DNA of 64,000 nt from Snodgrassella alvi (GTDB lineage: Bacteria; Pseudomonadota; Gammaproteobacteria; Burkholderiales; Neisseriaceae): the NCBI RefSeq assembly GCF_002777425.1, contig NZ_MDVC01000113.1, positions 1 through 64,000 on the forward strand, given 5' to 3'. The notes beneath the pieces are model-generated. The model was not told where the DNA came from. It saw only the letters and a list, made by a program, of their open reading frames with translations, and searched no databases. Below are positions 9,358 through 19,415 of the stretch, piece by piece; the first letter of the stretch is position 1, and the number at the start of each line of letters is the position of its first letter. The translations under genes and the position numbers were made by a program.

Positions 9358-10551
9358 ATGGATGCCCAACAACAGAGCCGTCGTGGGTTTTTGCGTGCCA
9401 GTGCTGCTTTTGCAGGTGCTGGCTTATTGCAGGCATGTGGTAATACCCAGAAGCTTTCCGTGCCCACAACGTCTTCACCTAAAGTACCTGTACAATCGAA
9501 TAATAATTTGAATACTATGCGTATTTTTGCCTGTTCTGGTTTTGGAGAGAGTGCCAGCCGCAGTGAGCTGGCGGCGCAGCGTCTGGCTGTGGCCGGTTTT
9601 GCAGTCAGTAATCAGCAGGCGTCTGTGCGTCGCTATCAGCGTTTTGCCGGCAGTGATGCTGAGCGGGCTGCTGATTTGCAGGATGTGGCCGCTGGTCGTG
9701 TACCTGTGCCAAAGGTGCTGATGGGGCTGCGCGGTGGCTATGGTGCGATGCGTATTTTGCCGCTGGTTAACTGGTCTGCTCTGGGGGAGCGGATGCGTGA
9801 ACAGGGTACGTTATTGTTTGGTTACAGTGATGTGACTGCGGTGCAACTGGCTTTGCTGGCGCAGGGGCAGATGTGCAGTTTTGCGGGACCAATGTTGTAC
9901 AGTGAATTTGGCAAGCCGCAGATGAGTGAGTTTACTACCCGTTCTTTTATTGATAACAGTTGTAATCCGGCTATGTCGGTTAGGGTTGCTGCCATGCAGA
10001 ACCATCAGGTTCAGGCCGAGGGGATTTTATGGGGTGGTAATCTGAGTGTGCTGTCTGCTCTGGTGGGCTCACCTTATATGCCGCAGGTAGATGGCGGTAT
10101 TCTGTTTATTGAGGATGTTGGTGAGCAGCCATACCGGATTGAACGTATGCTTCAGACTTTGTATCTGAGCGGCATTCTCGGACGCCAGCAGGCGATTGTG
10201 CTGGGTAATTTCCGTATGGGGTCGATTCGGGATGTGTATGACAGTAGTTATACATTCAATTCCGTGGTACAGACGATAGCTCGGTTGACGAAGGTGCCGG
10301 TATTAACCGGATTTCCTTTTGGTCATGTGGCTGATAAGGTAACTTTCCCGCTTGGTGCCCGCGCCAGTTTGCATTCGACCAGTGATGGCGGTTATCAAAT
10401 TGATTTCAGGGACTACCCGGTTTTAAATGCTTCTGTGCTGGCTTTGAATACTTTGATTCCGCAACCGCCGGCAGTTGAAGGTTTGCTTAATGGAATAGTG
10501 GGTGCGCCAGCTAATGAGACTCCGTCATCAGAAACGGAAGATGCGATGTAG
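9358..10551 (+). CDS. ldcA: Exported murein LD-carboxypeptidase (family S66), Tat-type lipoprotein
   Basis: S66 enzymes remove the terminal D-alanine from muropeptide tetrapeptide stems. The first 28 residues contain a twin-arginine motif (SRRGFLR) and a lipobox (LLQAC, Cys27), so this copy should be exported folded and lipidated, unlike cytoplasmic E. coli LdcA. The S66 core is visible: GLRGGYGAMRILP near residue 123 and LLFGYSDVTA with the likely catalytic Ser157. The Glu segment FIEDVGEQPYRIERML and the His segment TGFPFGHVADKVTFPLG complete it. Total 397 residues. Neisserial LdcA is also reported to be an envelope enzyme, which fits. It has its own spacer upstream and no obvious operon partner. 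Confidence 0.92.
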   Translation: MDAQQQSRRGFLRASAAFAGAGLLQACGNTQKLSVPTTSSPKVPVQSNNNLNTMRIFACSGFGESASRSELAAQRLAVAGFAVSNQQASVRRYQRFAGSDAERAADLQDVAAGRVPVPKVLMGLRGGYGAMRILPLVNWSALGERMREQGTLLFGYSDVTAVQLALLAQGQMCSFAGPMLYSEFGKPQMSEFTTRSFIDNSCNPAMSVRVAAMQNHQVQAEGILWGGNLSVLSALVGSPYMPQVDGGILFIEDVGEQPYRIERMLQTLYLSGILGRQQAIVLGNFRMGSIRDVYDSSYTFNSVVQTIARLTKVPVLTGFPFGHVADKVTFPLGARASLHSTSDGGYQIDFRDYPVLNASVLALNTLIPQPPAVEGLLNGIVGAPANETPSSETEDAM

Positions 10552-10591
10552 TCTGTTCAGGCTGTCTGTGTTTGCACATACCTTGTCTGGG

Positions 10592-11041
10592 TTATTTTTG
10601 TTGATCCAGCCATTTGATGACAGCCTGATTGGTGGCCGGTGTCTGTAGCTGTCTGAGGGTATAGCAGTTTAGTGCATGATAAAAAGCCTGCTGTGCTTCG
10701 CTGAATATTTGTGGCAGGTAACAGAATTCTGTCATTGAACAGGGTGGCTGCTGACAGTTGATTAAGGCGGATGTTTCGGACGAAGCCTGTTCCAGTGCCT
10801 GAACGATGTCCCCCAGTTTGAGACGGTGGCTAAGGGCAGACAGCCTGATACCGCCGTTTCTGCCTTTAAATGAATCAATCCAGCCGGTCTGTGCCATAAA
10901 ATAAACAATTTTTACCAGATGATTTCTGGATACGTTGAGCTGTTTGGCGAGGCTTTCTACTGTGGAAAGCTTGGATTCGGGCAGGTATTGCAGTGATATT
11001 AGTACGCGCAAACCTAAATCGGTGAAGCGGTTTAATTGCAT
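10592..11041 (-). CDS. nsrR: Rrf2-family nitric-oxide-sensing repressor NsrR
   Basis: NsrR is an iron-sulphur repressor released by nitric oxide; it controls NO-detoxifying genes. The 149-residue protein has the Rrf2 winged helix (LAKQLNVSRNHLVKIVYFMAQ at about 31-51, GRNGGIRLS wing at about 60-68). Its cluster-binding cysteines are Cys96, Cys101 and Cys107, spaced C-x4-C-x5-C exactly as in NsrR rather than IscR. It lies directly downstream of hmp on the same strand, 85 bases away, and a matching operator is present upstream of hmp. Together these make the NsrR call strong. Confidence 0.92.
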   Translation of the reverse strand: MQLNRFTDLGLRVLISLQYLPESKLSTVESLAKQLNVSRNHLVKIVYFMAQTGWIDSFKGRNGGIRLSALSHRLKLGDIVQALEQASSETSALINCQQPPCSMTEFCYLPQIFSEAQQAFYHALNCYTLRQLQTPATNQAVIKWLDQQK

Positions 11042-11126
11042 GGCAGACTGTCGGGTTGTTGATGGAACAATTTTGCCTGTTTTCAGCTGCCATGAAAAGT
11101 TTGACGTTTAAATTGCAGTTGATTTC

Positions 11127-12344
11127 TCAGGCTGTGAGCTGGCTGAATCCGCCTGTACCAAACAGTTCCATATAGATTTGATTCTGCGGTATATGGAGGT
11201 TACGCAAGGTATGATACTGGCTATGCATAAATTGTTTGGGACCGCAAATATAATAATCGGCATCTGCTGGCAGCAAGGCGCGATTTAGCTCGGATAGCTC
11301 CAATCGGCCGATTTTGTCTGCGGCTAATTCTGTACCCGGATTTTCGCAGGCCAGATAACTGTGCAGATTAGGCATGGTTTGCTGTAATTCGATGATGTGC
11401 TGATGCATGGCCAGTACACTGCTGTTGCGGCAGGCGTGGATGAAACTAATCTGCTGGTGCGGATTGTTTTCTGCTGCGAGAGTATTGAGGATGGCTATCA
11501 TGGGGGTAATGCCCACACCTGCGCTAATCAGTACTGTATTTTTATCCGGATTGTGTAATAAGAAGGTGCCAGTTGGATTGGTAACTTCTATTTCATCGCC
11601 AATCTGGTAGTGTTCATGCAGAGTTGTGGAAACATAACCTGCTTTGTGCTGCTGATTTGCAGTTTCTTTTTTGACGCTTATGCGGAAATATTCGGGATGA
11701 TTGCTGTCGGAAAGGGAGTACTGGCGCGGTTGTCTGATACCCAGTTGCGGCACCATGACGCGTACGGATATGTACTGGCCGGGCTGATATTCCGGCAATG
11801 GGCTGTTGTCGACTGGTTGCAGATAAAATGAGGTAATTTCGCTGCTTTCTTCTTGTTTATCGACAATTTTGAATTTTTTCCAGCCATTCCAGCCGCCTTT
11901 GGTGTTGTTTTGTTGCTGGTAAAGGTTTGCTTCGGCCTGTATGAGAATATCGGCCAGTTGTTGGTAGGCTGCGCTCCACGCTTCTATCAGTTCGCTGTCC
12001 ATGGGTACGTTTAATACTTCGCTGATGGAGTGCAGTAGATTGGTGCCGACTATTGGATACTGGTCTGGCTGGATATCCAGACTGACATGGCGGTGCGCTA
12101 TCTGGCTGATGGCGTTGTCAAGATTCTGTAATGCGGTGATGTTTTGTGCGTAGGCAAGTATGGCGCTGGCCAGAGCCTGTGGCTGGGCGTCGTTGCGCTG
12201 GTTGCCGAGGTTAAATATTTCTTTCAGGTCTGGGTTGTTGCTGAGCATCCTGTTGTAGAAGTAACGGGTTAATTCAACGCCATGTTGCTGTAGTGTGGGA
12301 ATGGTTGCCTGAACCAGTTCGATTTGTCTGGTAGTTAATTGCAT
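11127..12344 (-). CDS. hmp: Flavohaemoglobin, nitric oxide dioxygenase
   Basis: Hmp converts NO and O2 to nitrate using NAD(P)H. The 405-residue protein has an N-terminal globin domain (proximal His in the IAHRHVSLDIQPDQYPIVG block), then an FAD domain (RQYSLSDSNHPEYFRISVKKE) and an NAD domain (VLISAGVGITPMIAILN). It ends in the usual YMELFGTGG. I start at ATG 12344 (MQLTTRQIELVQATIP), which has GGGAGAA upstream; the frame is open for 25 more codons, but they overlap the operator. A perfect NsrR-like palindrome lies 22 bases upstream of the start. nsrR follows and is probably co-transcribed. Confidence 0.95.
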   Translation of the reverse strand: MQLTTRQIELVQATIPTLQQHGVELTRYFYNRMLSNNPDLKEIFNLGNQRNDAQPQALASAILAYAQNITALQNLDNAISQIAHRHVSLDIQPDQYPIVGTNLLHSISEVLNVPMDSELIEAWSAAYQQLADILIQAEANLYQQQNNTKGGWNGWKKFKIVDKQEESSEITSFYLQPVDNSPLPEYQPGQYISVRVMVPQLGIRQPRQYSLSDSNHPEYFRISVKKETANQQHKAGYVSTTLHEHYQIGDEIEVTNPTGTFLLHNPDKNTVLISAGVGITPMIAILNTLAAENNPHQQISFIHACRNSSVLAMHQHIIELQQTMPNLHSYLACENPGTELAADKIGRLELSELNRALLPADADYYICGPKQFMHSQYHTLRNLHIPQNQIYMELFGTGGFSQLTA

Positions 12345-12366
12345 GGTTGTTCTCCCGAAAAAATTA

Positions 12367-12387
12367 ATATGTATATAAAATACATAT
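12367..12387. promoter_or_regulatory. Probable NsrR operator in the hmp promoter
   Basis: A perfect inverted repeat ATATGTAT-N5-ATACATAT. Its core ATGTAT-N5-ATACAT matches the ATGYAT-N5-ATRCAT arrangement of known NsrR sites such as that of E. coli hmp. It lies 22 bases upstream of the hmp start codon and probably covers the core promoter, consistent with repression by the NsrR encoded downstream. Confidence 0.7.
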
Positions 12388-12628
12388 TTTATCTTAGGCT
12401 GCCTGTTATTGGCTGTCAATGTGTATAGGGCTGTTTGCGAGGATTATTTTTACTCTGGTATGCCTGTGGGGAAGCAGGGAGTGCTGAAAGGGGCGCATGG
12501 TTTGGCTAATATGGGTTAAACTGTGTGCTGTTTTGGCTGTAGTATTTATGGCCGTACTGGCTGTTATCTGACGCATGTGGTTGTGGCAGATAAGGTGATG
12601 AGCAAGATATCTGAGGAATGACAAGTTT

Positions 12629-13480
12629 ATGATGATTCATCCGAATTTTGACCCGGTGCTGGTGCATCTGGGACCGCTGGCGATTCGCTGGTATGCGTTG
12701 AGTTATATTGTTGGGTTTTGTTTGTTTATCTGGCTGGGACGCAAACGGATTAAGGGCGGGCAATCGGTTTTTACCAATGAGATGCTGGATGATTTTATTA
12801 CCTGGGGTGTGCTGGGGGTAATTCTTGGCGGGCGTCTTGGCTATGTGCTGTTTTATCAGTCGGCTTTTTATTTGAACCATCCGCTGGAGATTCTGAAAGT
12901 TTGGCAGGGTGGGATGTCGTTTCATGGTGGTTTTGTTGGTGTACTGGTAGCTATGTGGCTGTTTGCGCGCAAACACCGGGTTAAGTTCTGGGCTGTGGCT
13001 GATTTTGTTGCACCGTTGGTACCGCTCGGGCTGGCATGTGGCCGTATAGGTAATTTTATTAATGGTGAGCTATGGGGACGGGTGACCAGCGTAGATGCTT
13101 TCTGGGCAATGGGTTTTCCGCATGCACGTGAAAATGATGTGATGCTGGTGATGCAGGATCCGCAGAAATGGCTGCCGATATGGGAGAAGTTTCAGATGCT
13201 GCCGCGCCATCCTTCGCAACTGTATGAATTTATGCTCGAAGGGATTATGCTGTTTGTGATTTTATGGTTGTTTACCAAAAAACCACGCCCGCTGGGACAA
13301 GCATCGATGCTGTTTTTACTGGGTTATGGGGTATTCCGTTTTATTGTTGAGTTTGCACGCGAACCGGATGATTTTCTTGGTTTGCTGGCGATGCATATGT
13401 CGATGGGGCAATGGCTCAGTCTGCCGATGATTGTGATTGGTGTGATTGGCTTTGTTTATGCTGGCAGGAAAACGAAGTAA
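12629..13480 (+). CDS. lgt: Prolipoprotein diacylglyceryl transferase
   Basis: Lgt attaches diacylglycerol from phosphatidylglycerol to the lipobox cysteine of prolipoproteins in the inner membrane. The 283-residue protein has about seven membrane segments. The N-terminal [12 protein letters not shown] motif and the signature [20 protein letters not shown] (residues about 132-151) are present. [14 protein letters not shown] and [14 protein letters not shown] follow. ATG 12629 or 12632 can serve as start. It ends at a long hairpin shared with convergent ftsK. Confidence 0.95.
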   Translation: MMIHPNFDPVLVHLGPLAIRWYALSYIVGFCLFIWLGRKRIKGGQSVFTNEMLDDFITWGVLGVILGGRLGYVLFYQSAFYLNHPLEILKVWQGGMSFHGGFVGVLVAMWLFARKHRVKFWAVADFVAPLVPLGLACGRIGNFINGELWGRVTSVDAFWAMGFPHARENDVMLVMQDPQKWLPIWEKFQMLPRHPSQLYEFMLEGIMLFVILWLFTKKPRPLGQASMLFLLGYGVFRFIVEFAREPDDFLGLLAMHMSMGQWLSLPMIVIGVIGFVYAGRKTK

Positions 13481-13500
13481 GCCGGACTGGTGATATGGTT

Positions 13501-13540
13501 AAAGCCGCAATAAAGGTGTGTTTATTGCGGCTTTATTATA
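13501..13540. terminator. Bidirectional terminator between lgt and ftsK
   Basis: Perfect 14-bp stem AAAGCCGCAATAAA / TTTATTGCGGCTTT with loop GGTGTG between two convergent genes. Confidence 0.8.
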
Positions 13541-13559
13541 TGGACTGCTTCCGAATGGA

Positions 13560-15938
13560 CTACAGATTGTCTTTTTGTGCCAGAATCCGCCGGTTACCGC
13601 CCAGTTCGGCAGCAGAGACAATGCCAGCAGCTTCGAGTGCTTCCATCAGGTTGGCGGCACGATTGTAGCCAATGCGTAGATGACGTTGTAATGAGGAAAT
13701 AGAAGTTTTGCGTGTTTCGAGTACGAAAGCCACTGCCTGATCAAATAATTCGTCGCTGTTGGCATTTGGGTTAACTTGATTGACGTTGGTTTGGGCGGCT
13801 TCGCCAGACAGTAAACCTTCCACGTACTGAGTGGGTGCTTGCTGTTTGATGAAATTAACAACGGCGTGTACTTCTTCGTCAGACACAAATGCGCCATGCA
13901 GGCGGGTTGGTTCAGCCTGACCGGGCGGTAAAAACAGCATATCACCTTTGCCAAGCAGGTTTTCTGCACCCATCTGGTCGAGAATGGTGCGGCTATCGAT
14001 TTTGCTGGATACCTGAAAGGAAAGCCGGGTGGGGATGTTGGCTTTAATCAGGCCGGTAATGACGTCGACGCTGGGGCGCTGGGTAGCCAGTATCAGGTGA
14101 ATGCCAGCAGCGCGGGCTTTTTGTGCCAGACGGGCAATCTGCTGTTCTACTTTTTTGCCTTCAACCATCATCAGGTCGGCCAGTTCGTCAATGACTACTA
14201 CAATGTAAGGCAGTTTATCCAGCGGCTCCGGTTCATCAGGATTGTTACTGAACGGGTTGACCAGCGGGGTGGAAGCAGCTTTGGCCGCTGCTACTTTGTC
14301 GTTGAAGCCAGTGATGTTGCGTACACCCACGTGTGCCAAGAGCCGGTAGCGTTTTTCCATTTCGGTAACGCACCAATTAAGTGCCTGTGCAGCTTCTTTC
14401 ATGTCGGTAACTACTGGTGCCAGCAGGTGCGGAATGCCGTCGTATACGCTTAATTCGAGCATTTTCGGGTCTACCATGATGAAGCGTACTTCATCTGGCT
14501 GCGCTTTGTATAAAATCGACAGAATCATGCAGTTGACGCCGACTGATTTGCCGGAGCCGGTGGTGCCGGCAACCAGTAAATGCGGCATTTTTGCCAGACT
14601 GGCGATAACGGGTGCGCCGGCAATGTCTTTACCCATGGCCATGGTTAATTTATCGGCAGCATCATGGAAAATTTTTGCGCCAAGAATTTCTGTTAGCAGA
14701 ACGTTTTGGCGTTCATCATTGGGCAGCTCAATTCCCATGGTGGTTTTGCCGGCGATGGTTTCGACAACGCGTACGCTCTGGACGGACAGTGAGCGTGCCA
14801 AGTCTTTGTTGAGATTAACTATCTGGCTACCCTTGACGCCTTGTGCCGGTTCGATTTCATAGCGGGTGATGACGGGGCCTGTGGTAGCGCTGGTAACTTC
14901 TACTTGAACGCCGAATTCTTTTAATCTGGATTCGATATGTGCGGCAGTTTGTTGCAGAAGTTCACTGTTGACGACGGCTGGCTGGCTGGTTGGCTTACTC
15001 AGTAATTCAACATCCGGTAAATGGATAAGGCCATTTTCACTTGTTGCAGCTGGCTGGCTGGGCTCTGGTGTCGATTCGGTTATGTTTTGTGCTATTGTGG
15101 GTTCAGTACGCACGGCTACAGTTTTGCGATTGCTGGTAGCAAGCACAGGCGTATCGATATTTTGGGCGGTAATGGTTTTGGCCTGTTTGACCATGCGCCT
15201 TACGGTTTTATTGTTAGGAAATTCGGTAATCAGACGTCTTGGCCGGCGCAGCAGTTTGCACCAGAACCATTCACACTGGGCGCCAAGTTTTTCGATTACT
15301 GTTAGCCACGATACCTGTAATAACAGTGACACGCCAATCAGCATCATGAAAATACTGATAATTAATCCACCGGTAAGGCCGAAAAATTGCTGTAGCAGCC
15401 TGCCGAGTAATTGCCCGATCACACCGCCAGCACCAATAGGCAAGGCATCCTGTAGCATGTTGGCAAACACCAGATTTTCCAGAGCAGGACTGAAAACGAG
15501 CAGGATAAATAAACCGGTTAAGGCCAGCCAGCTGTTATAGGGCGTACTGTCATCGCTGGTATTGAGTGAGCGAGCGTTTAGAGGGCGAAAACTCCGATAG
15601 AGAGCCATGATAGCGGCGATAATGCTCCACCAAACGGATAGTCCGCAAATGTAGTAGCCAATATCAGATAACCAAGCTCCAGTTAAGCCGGCCAAATTAT
15701 GGGGTTTGTTAATTTGGACGATGCCGCGTGACCAAGCCGGATCTGCCATATTGAAGCTGATTAATGACAGAATGGTAAACAAGGTAATCATCAATGCCAG
15801 CAGCCAGAAAATATCGTTAATCAGGTTCATTAACCACGGCTGTTTCGGTTTACTAACTTTCTGCGCCTGCACATTCTGTGATTTTACTTTTTGTGACGGC
15901 TGTTTACGGGGGACGGATTTTTTTCGTGTGGTGGCCAT
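13560..15938 (-). CDS. ftsK: DNA translocase FtsK
   Basis: FtsK pumps DNA at the division septum and activates chromosome dimer resolution. The 792-residue protein begins with a basic Lys/Arg-rich tail, then four to five membrane segments (about 30-215). A short variable linker (about 250-310) leads to the RecA-like motor. Walker A is [12 protein letters not shown] at about 455-466 and Walker B is [13 protein letters not shown] near 580. The C-terminal gamma winged helix ([21 protein letters not shown]) reads KOPS-type sites. The linker is short compared with E. coli FtsK (1329 residues), as is usual outside enterobacteria. Confidence 0.96.
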   Translation of the reverse strand: MATTRKKSVPRKQPSQKVKSQNVQAQKVSKPKQPWLMNLINDIFWLLALMITLFTILSLISFNMADPAWSRGIVQINKPHNLAGLTGAWLSDIGYYICGLSVWWSIIAAIMALYRSFRPLNARSLNTSDDSTPYNSWLALTGLFILLVFSPALENLVFANMLQDALPIGAGGVIGQLLGRLLQQFFGLTGGLIISIFMMLIGVSLLLQVSWLTVIEKLGAQCEWFWCKLLRRPRRLITEFPNNKTVRRMVKQAKTITAQNIDTPVLATSNRKTVAVRTEPTIAQNITESTPEPSQPAATSENGLIHLPDVELLSKPTSQPAVVNSELLQQTAAHIESRLKEFGVQVEVTSATTGPVITRYEIEPAQGVKGSQIVNLNKDLARSLSVQSVRVVETIAGKTTMGIELPNDERQNVLLTEILGAKIFHDAADKLTMAMGKDIAGAPVIASLAKMPHLLVAGTTGSGKSVGVNCMILSILYKAQPDEVRFIMVDPKMLELSVYDGIPHLLAPVVTDMKEAAQALNWCVTEMEKRYRLLAHVGVRNITGFNDKVAAAKAASTPLVNPFSNNPDEPEPLDKLPYIVVVIDELADLMMVEGKKVEQQIARLAQKARAAGIHLILATQRPSVDVITGLIKANIPTRLSFQVSSKIDSRTILDQMGAENLLGKGDMLFLPPGQAEPTRLHGAFVSDEEVHAVVNFIKQQAPTQYVEGLLSGEAAQTNVNQVNPNANSDELFDQAVAFVLETRKTSISSLQRHLRIGYNRAANLMEALEAAGIVSAAELGGNRRILAQKDNL

Positions 15939-16050
15939 AAATCTTGCGATTGAATTCGGTATTCTTATCTGAAATTAACCGGTTATTATAAGGTCTGTTG
16001 GCGATTATAGCTGATATTGATAACAGGATTTAACGGTTTTTTGCGGATAG

Positions 16051-17166
16051 TTAAGCCCAGTAGCCGCAACCGAGAATGCGCGCACCGACAGCACCGGTAG
16101 CATGATGGGTGGCCACGGGCTGACGTTGATACCAGCATGCCGCTAGCCAGGCAAAGGCAGCGGCTTCAACCAGTTGTGCTGGTATTTGTAAATTATCGGT
16201 ACTGTGTAGGGAAATCTGGTGCTGTTCAAGCAGTTGTGCCAGTGTATGCATTAAGAGTCGGTTTTGGCTTCCGCCGCCGCAGACATAGACGTTATTGGTG
16301 GCGGGTGCGGCATTGATGATGGCGTTTATCGCAGTTTGTGCAGTAAGCTCGAGCAAGGTACGCAGAACATCAGCAGGGTTTTCCTGTCCGGTGAGATATT
16401 GGTTGAGCCAGTCGAGGCTGAATAAATCGCGGCCGGTACTTTTGGGGTAGGGCTGGCTGAAGTAGTCATGGCCGAGCATGGCTTGCAATAGTGGCTCAAT
16501 GATTTGTCCCTGACTGGCCAGTGTACCGTTGTAATCAAATTCCTGCTGCCAGTGATGTTGTACCCATGCGTCCATAAGCATGTTGGCTGGTCCGGTATCG
16601 AAACCGAAAGCAGGCTTCTGAGGTTGCAACACGCTGATGTTGGCAATGCCACCCAGATTCAATACCACACGACTATGCTGTTCACTGGCAAAAACGGCCT
16701 GATGAAAAGCTGGTACTAATGGCGCGCCCTGACCACCTGCGGCCAGATCGCGACTGCGAAAATCGCCTACAGTAGTGATGCCGGTGAGCTCGGCCAGTAA
16801 TGCCCAGTCCATTAGCTGAATACTGTAGTGTTGCTCAGGTGCATGGCGTATGGTCTGGCCGTGGCAGCCAAGCGCCGTTATCGCCTGAACCTCTATATCG
16901 GCTTCAGTGAGTACGGCACTTACTGCCTGTGCGTTGAGGTATGCCAGTTCCTGTGCCAGTACGGCTGCCTGTGCCAGCTCATTGTGCGCTGGTGTTTGCA
17001 GCGCCAGTAACTTTTGTTTCAGATTTTCGGAATAGGGAATGAATGCATGCGCACAGACGCCCTGCCATTGGGTACCTGTGAGCTTGGCCAGTACTGCGTC
17101 GATGCCGTCCATGCTGGTACCAGACATAAGGCCAATATAGTATTGGCAGGATTGCATGCTGTTCAT
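16051..17166 (-). CDS. anmK: Anhydro-N-acetylmuramic acid kinase
   Basis: AnmK phosphorylates and opens 1,6-anhydro-MurNAc released from peptidoglycan turnover, giving MurNAc-6-P for recycling. The 371-residue protein starts with the phosphate-binding GLMSGTSMDGIDAVLA (about 12-27). It has GCHGQTIRH (about 98-106), FRSRDLAAGGQGAPLVPAFH (about 138-157) and NLGGIANISVL. FDTGPANMLMDAW carries the substrate-binding Asp. The ATG overlaps the xthA stop codon by one base (TGATG), so the two are translationally coupled. Confidence 0.94.
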   Translation of the reverse strand: MNSMQSCQYYIGLMSGTSMDGIDAVLAKLTGTQWQGVCAHAFIPYSENLKQKLLALQTPAHNELAQAAVLAQELAYLNAQAVSAVLTEADIEVQAITALGCHGQTIRHAPEQHYSIQLMDWALLAELTGITTVGDFRSRDLAAGGQGAPLVPAFHQAVFASEQHSRVVLNLGGIANISVLQPQKPAFGFDTGPANMLMDAWVQHHWQQEFDYNGTLASQGQIIEPLLQAMLGHDYFSQPYPKSTGRDLFSLDWLNQYLTGQENPADVLRTLLELTAQTAINAIINAAPATNNVYVCGGGSQNRLLMHTLAQLLEQHQISLHSTDNLQIPAQLVEAAAFAWLAACWYQRQPVATHHATGAVGARILGCGYWA

Positions 17167-17930
17167 CAGGCGAGTGTAGCCATAACCGGCGCATGGTCAC
17201 TGGGGCGTTCCCAGCCACGGGCGGCGCTATCAACCTGTACTTCACGTAATGCCGGTAATAATGGCTGACTCAGCAGGATATGGTCAATGCGTAACCCGAG
17301 CTTGCGTTTGAACATGTTCATGCGGTAATCCCACCAGGTGTAGTGGGCGCTGTCGGGATACAGATAATGCAGGCTGTCGGTCAAGCCCAGTTGCAGCAGT
17401 TGCTGAAACCAGCTGCGCTCCTGTGGCGAGCATAGTACTTTGTCCTGCCATTTTTCTGGATCGTAAACATCTATATCCTGCGGAGCAATATTGAAATCAC
17501 CCAGCAGGATGGTTTTGGGATGCTGTGCCAGTTCACGACGCATATAGGCATTTAGCGCGGCAAACCAGCGCTCTTTATAGGCAAATTTTTCACTGCCTAC
17601 TGCTTCACCGTTTACGCAATAGGCACAGATAACCCTGATGTCGTTGATGCTGGCGGCAATAATGCGCTTTTGCGGTTCATTCAGCTCAGGAATATCGATG
17701 GTAACCTGCTCAAGAGGCTGACGGCTAAGTATGGCAACGCCATTGTAAGTTTTCTGACCATTCCATGCTGCATGATAACCAATCCGGGTAAATTCGGCCT
17801 CTGGAAATTTGTCCTGCTCAAGTTTTAGCTCCTGCAAGGCCAGAATATCCGGCTGGTTCTCTTCCAGCCAGCGCAGGGTGTGGGGCAGGCGCACATTCAG
17901 TGAGTTGACATTCCATGTAGCGATTTTCAT
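17166..17930 (-). CDS. xthA: Exodeoxyribonuclease III
   Basis: XthA is the major AP endonuclease/3'-5' exonuclease of base-excision repair. The 254-residue protein has all the EEP-family motifs: TWNVNSLNVRLPH (residues 5-17), LALQELKLEQDKFP (metal-binding Glu near 37) and LLGDFNIAPQDIDVYDP. The C-terminal half has YTWWDYRMNMFKRKLGLRIDHIL and ERPSDHAPVMATL, with the catalytic Asp-His pair. It is upstream of and overlaps anmK by one base. Confidence 0.95.
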   Translation of the reverse strand: MKIATWNVNSLNVRLPHTLRWLEENQPDILALQELKLEQDKFPEAEFTRIGYHAAWNGQKTYNGVAILSRQPLEQVTIDIPELNEPQKRIIAASINDIRVICAYCVNGEAVGSEKFAYKERWFAALNAYMRRELAQHPKTILLGDFNIAPQDIDVYDPEKWQDKVLCSPQERSWFQQLLQLGLTDSLHYLYPDSAHYTWWDYRMNMFKRKLGLRIDHILLSQPLLPALREVQVDSAARGWERPSDHAPVMATLA

Positions 17931-18001
17931 GATGAATTCTGTAACAGCAAAACGGTTATTGTATGCGTAAAATGTGGTGAATTCCAGACTGGATACAGTG
18001 A

Positions 18002-19333
18002 TTAATCCAGTTGTGCAATGCTTACCCTGAGGTTGCGGATGCTGGCTAGCTGCTCATTCCAGTGGCGCTGTTTCTGCCTGAAATCGGCCAGTTCGCGAGC
18101 ATTCAGTGTACGGGTGGGCAGGGCGACGCTGGTTGGGTTTACCGGCTGGCCGTTAATCCGCACTTCGTAATGCAGGTGCGGGCCGGTAGAAACACCGGTG
18201 CTGCCCACATAACCAATAATTGTTCCTGCCCGCACATGCTGGCCGATACTGAGGTTGGCAAAGGCACTCATGTGTCCGTACAGGGTTTGCATGCTGTCGT
18301 TGTGGCGTAATACGACTGTATTGCCATAACCACCTTTGATGCCAAAACTTTCAACGGTACCATCAGACGGTGCATGGATGGGGGTGCCGCTGGCGACAGC
18401 ATAATCAATGCCGCTGTGCATGCGCAGTGTTTGCAGTATCGGATGAAAACGGGTGCCGAATGGTGAGGAGATTCGCGCACCTTCAACCGGTACACTGGTA
18501 AAGCCTTTGCGCAGCGGTTTGCCGTTGGCATCATAATACTGGCCATTGCCATCATTGCCGGTATCGTAATAATAGGCCTGATATAGATTGCCATTATGGT
18601 TGAATTCGGCGGCACGGATATCGCCGGTAGCTAGTTCCTGCCCACGATAATAGAGGCTGTCGTAAATCAGGCGGATGGTATCACCGCTTTGCAAGGTGTT
18701 GATGTCTATTTTATCTTTGAAAATTTCACGCAGTGATTCGCGGATTTCCACGGGTATGCTTGCCTGTGCCAGTGCGCCGCGGGCGGAGGTTTTTACGACT
18801 ACAGCCTTGAATGTTGGCAGAGTTTCGGTATCAACCGCACTCACATCGGCATGCCAGCTATTGCCAGCTTTTTTCAGTGCCACCAGATTTTTTTCACCAT
18901 TGTCGTCGTCATTAAAAAACTGGATATCGGTGAGGTGACCATTATTATCCATGCGTATGCTGAATACCTGATTAACCTGTAAATGCTGTACTTTATTTTT
19001 GATAATTTTAAGATTGGTTATTTGCTCGATTTCTTCGGGGCGGATGCTAAAGCGGCTCAGTACCATGCTGATGTTGTCGCCCGGCTGAACAATTTCATCA
19101 CGCCAGAAATTCAGGTTCACAGCATGAGTTTTGATGGTTACCGGTGCTATTTTCAGGGTGATGTGTTTTGCCTGATAGCGCTCTGGAGTATGTTTGCGGC
19201 TGGAAATAAGCACAACAGCTATGCACAGTAGCAATGTGATGGCTACGGCAATGCTACACCAGAGTTTGGGTTTGCTGGCTATTTTCTGCCTGAGGTGCCG
19301 GAGTAACACTGCTGAGTGGGTAAACATAGTCAT
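18002..19333 (-). CDS. Membrane-anchored M23 zinc metallopeptidase (peptidoglycan DD-endopeptidase type)
   Basis: A 443-residue envelope protein with one N-terminal membrane segment (about 25-43), then an OapA/LysM-like region (NFWRDEIVQPGDNISMVLSRF). The C-terminal LytM/M23 domain has zinc ligands visible in MHSGIDYAVASGTPIHAP (HxxxD) and GPHLHYEVRINGQPVNP (HxH). Such enzymes cut peptide cross-links to allow wall growth. The best-known neisserial relatives are the gonococcal Mpg (NGO1686) and meningococcal NMB0315 proteins, the first tied to piliation and oxidant survival. I infer the same general role here. Both metal motifs are intact, so it should be active. Confidence 0.88.
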   Translation of the reverse strand: MTMFTHSAVLLRHLRQKIASKPKLWCSIAVAITLLLCIAVVLISSRKHTPERYQAKHITLKIAPVTIKTHAVNLNFWRDEIVQPGDNISMVLSRFSIRPEEIEQITNLKIIKNKVQHLQVNQVFSIRMDNNGHLTDIQFFNDDDNGEKNLVALKKAGNSWHADVSAVDTETLPTFKAVVVKTSARGALAQASIPVEIRESLREIFKDKIDINTLQSGDTIRLIYDSLYYRGQELATGDIRAAEFNHNGNLYQAYYYDTGNDGNGQYYDANGKPLRKGFTSVPVEGARISSPFGTRFHPILQTLRMHSGIDYAVASGTPIHAPSDGTVESFGIKGGYGNTVVLRHNDSMQTLYGHMSAFANLSIGQHVRAGTIIGYVGSTGVSTGPHLHYEVRINGQPVNPTSVALPTRTLNARELADFRQKQRHWNEQLASIRNLRVSIAQLD

Positions 19334-19361
19334 GGTTGTTATTTTGCTGAAAGTGCAACGC

Positions 19362-19390
19362 TAAAACCGGTAAATGTAAAACTATTTACC
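19362..19390 (-). terminator. Weak terminator after the YihY-family gene
   Basis: Stem GGTAAAT / ATTTACC with an 8-base loop; on the minus strand it is followed by GGTTTTAG. The T run is short. Confidence 0.4.
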
Positions 19391-19415
19391 TGAAAATGCC
19401 AGTGGCAGATTATTT

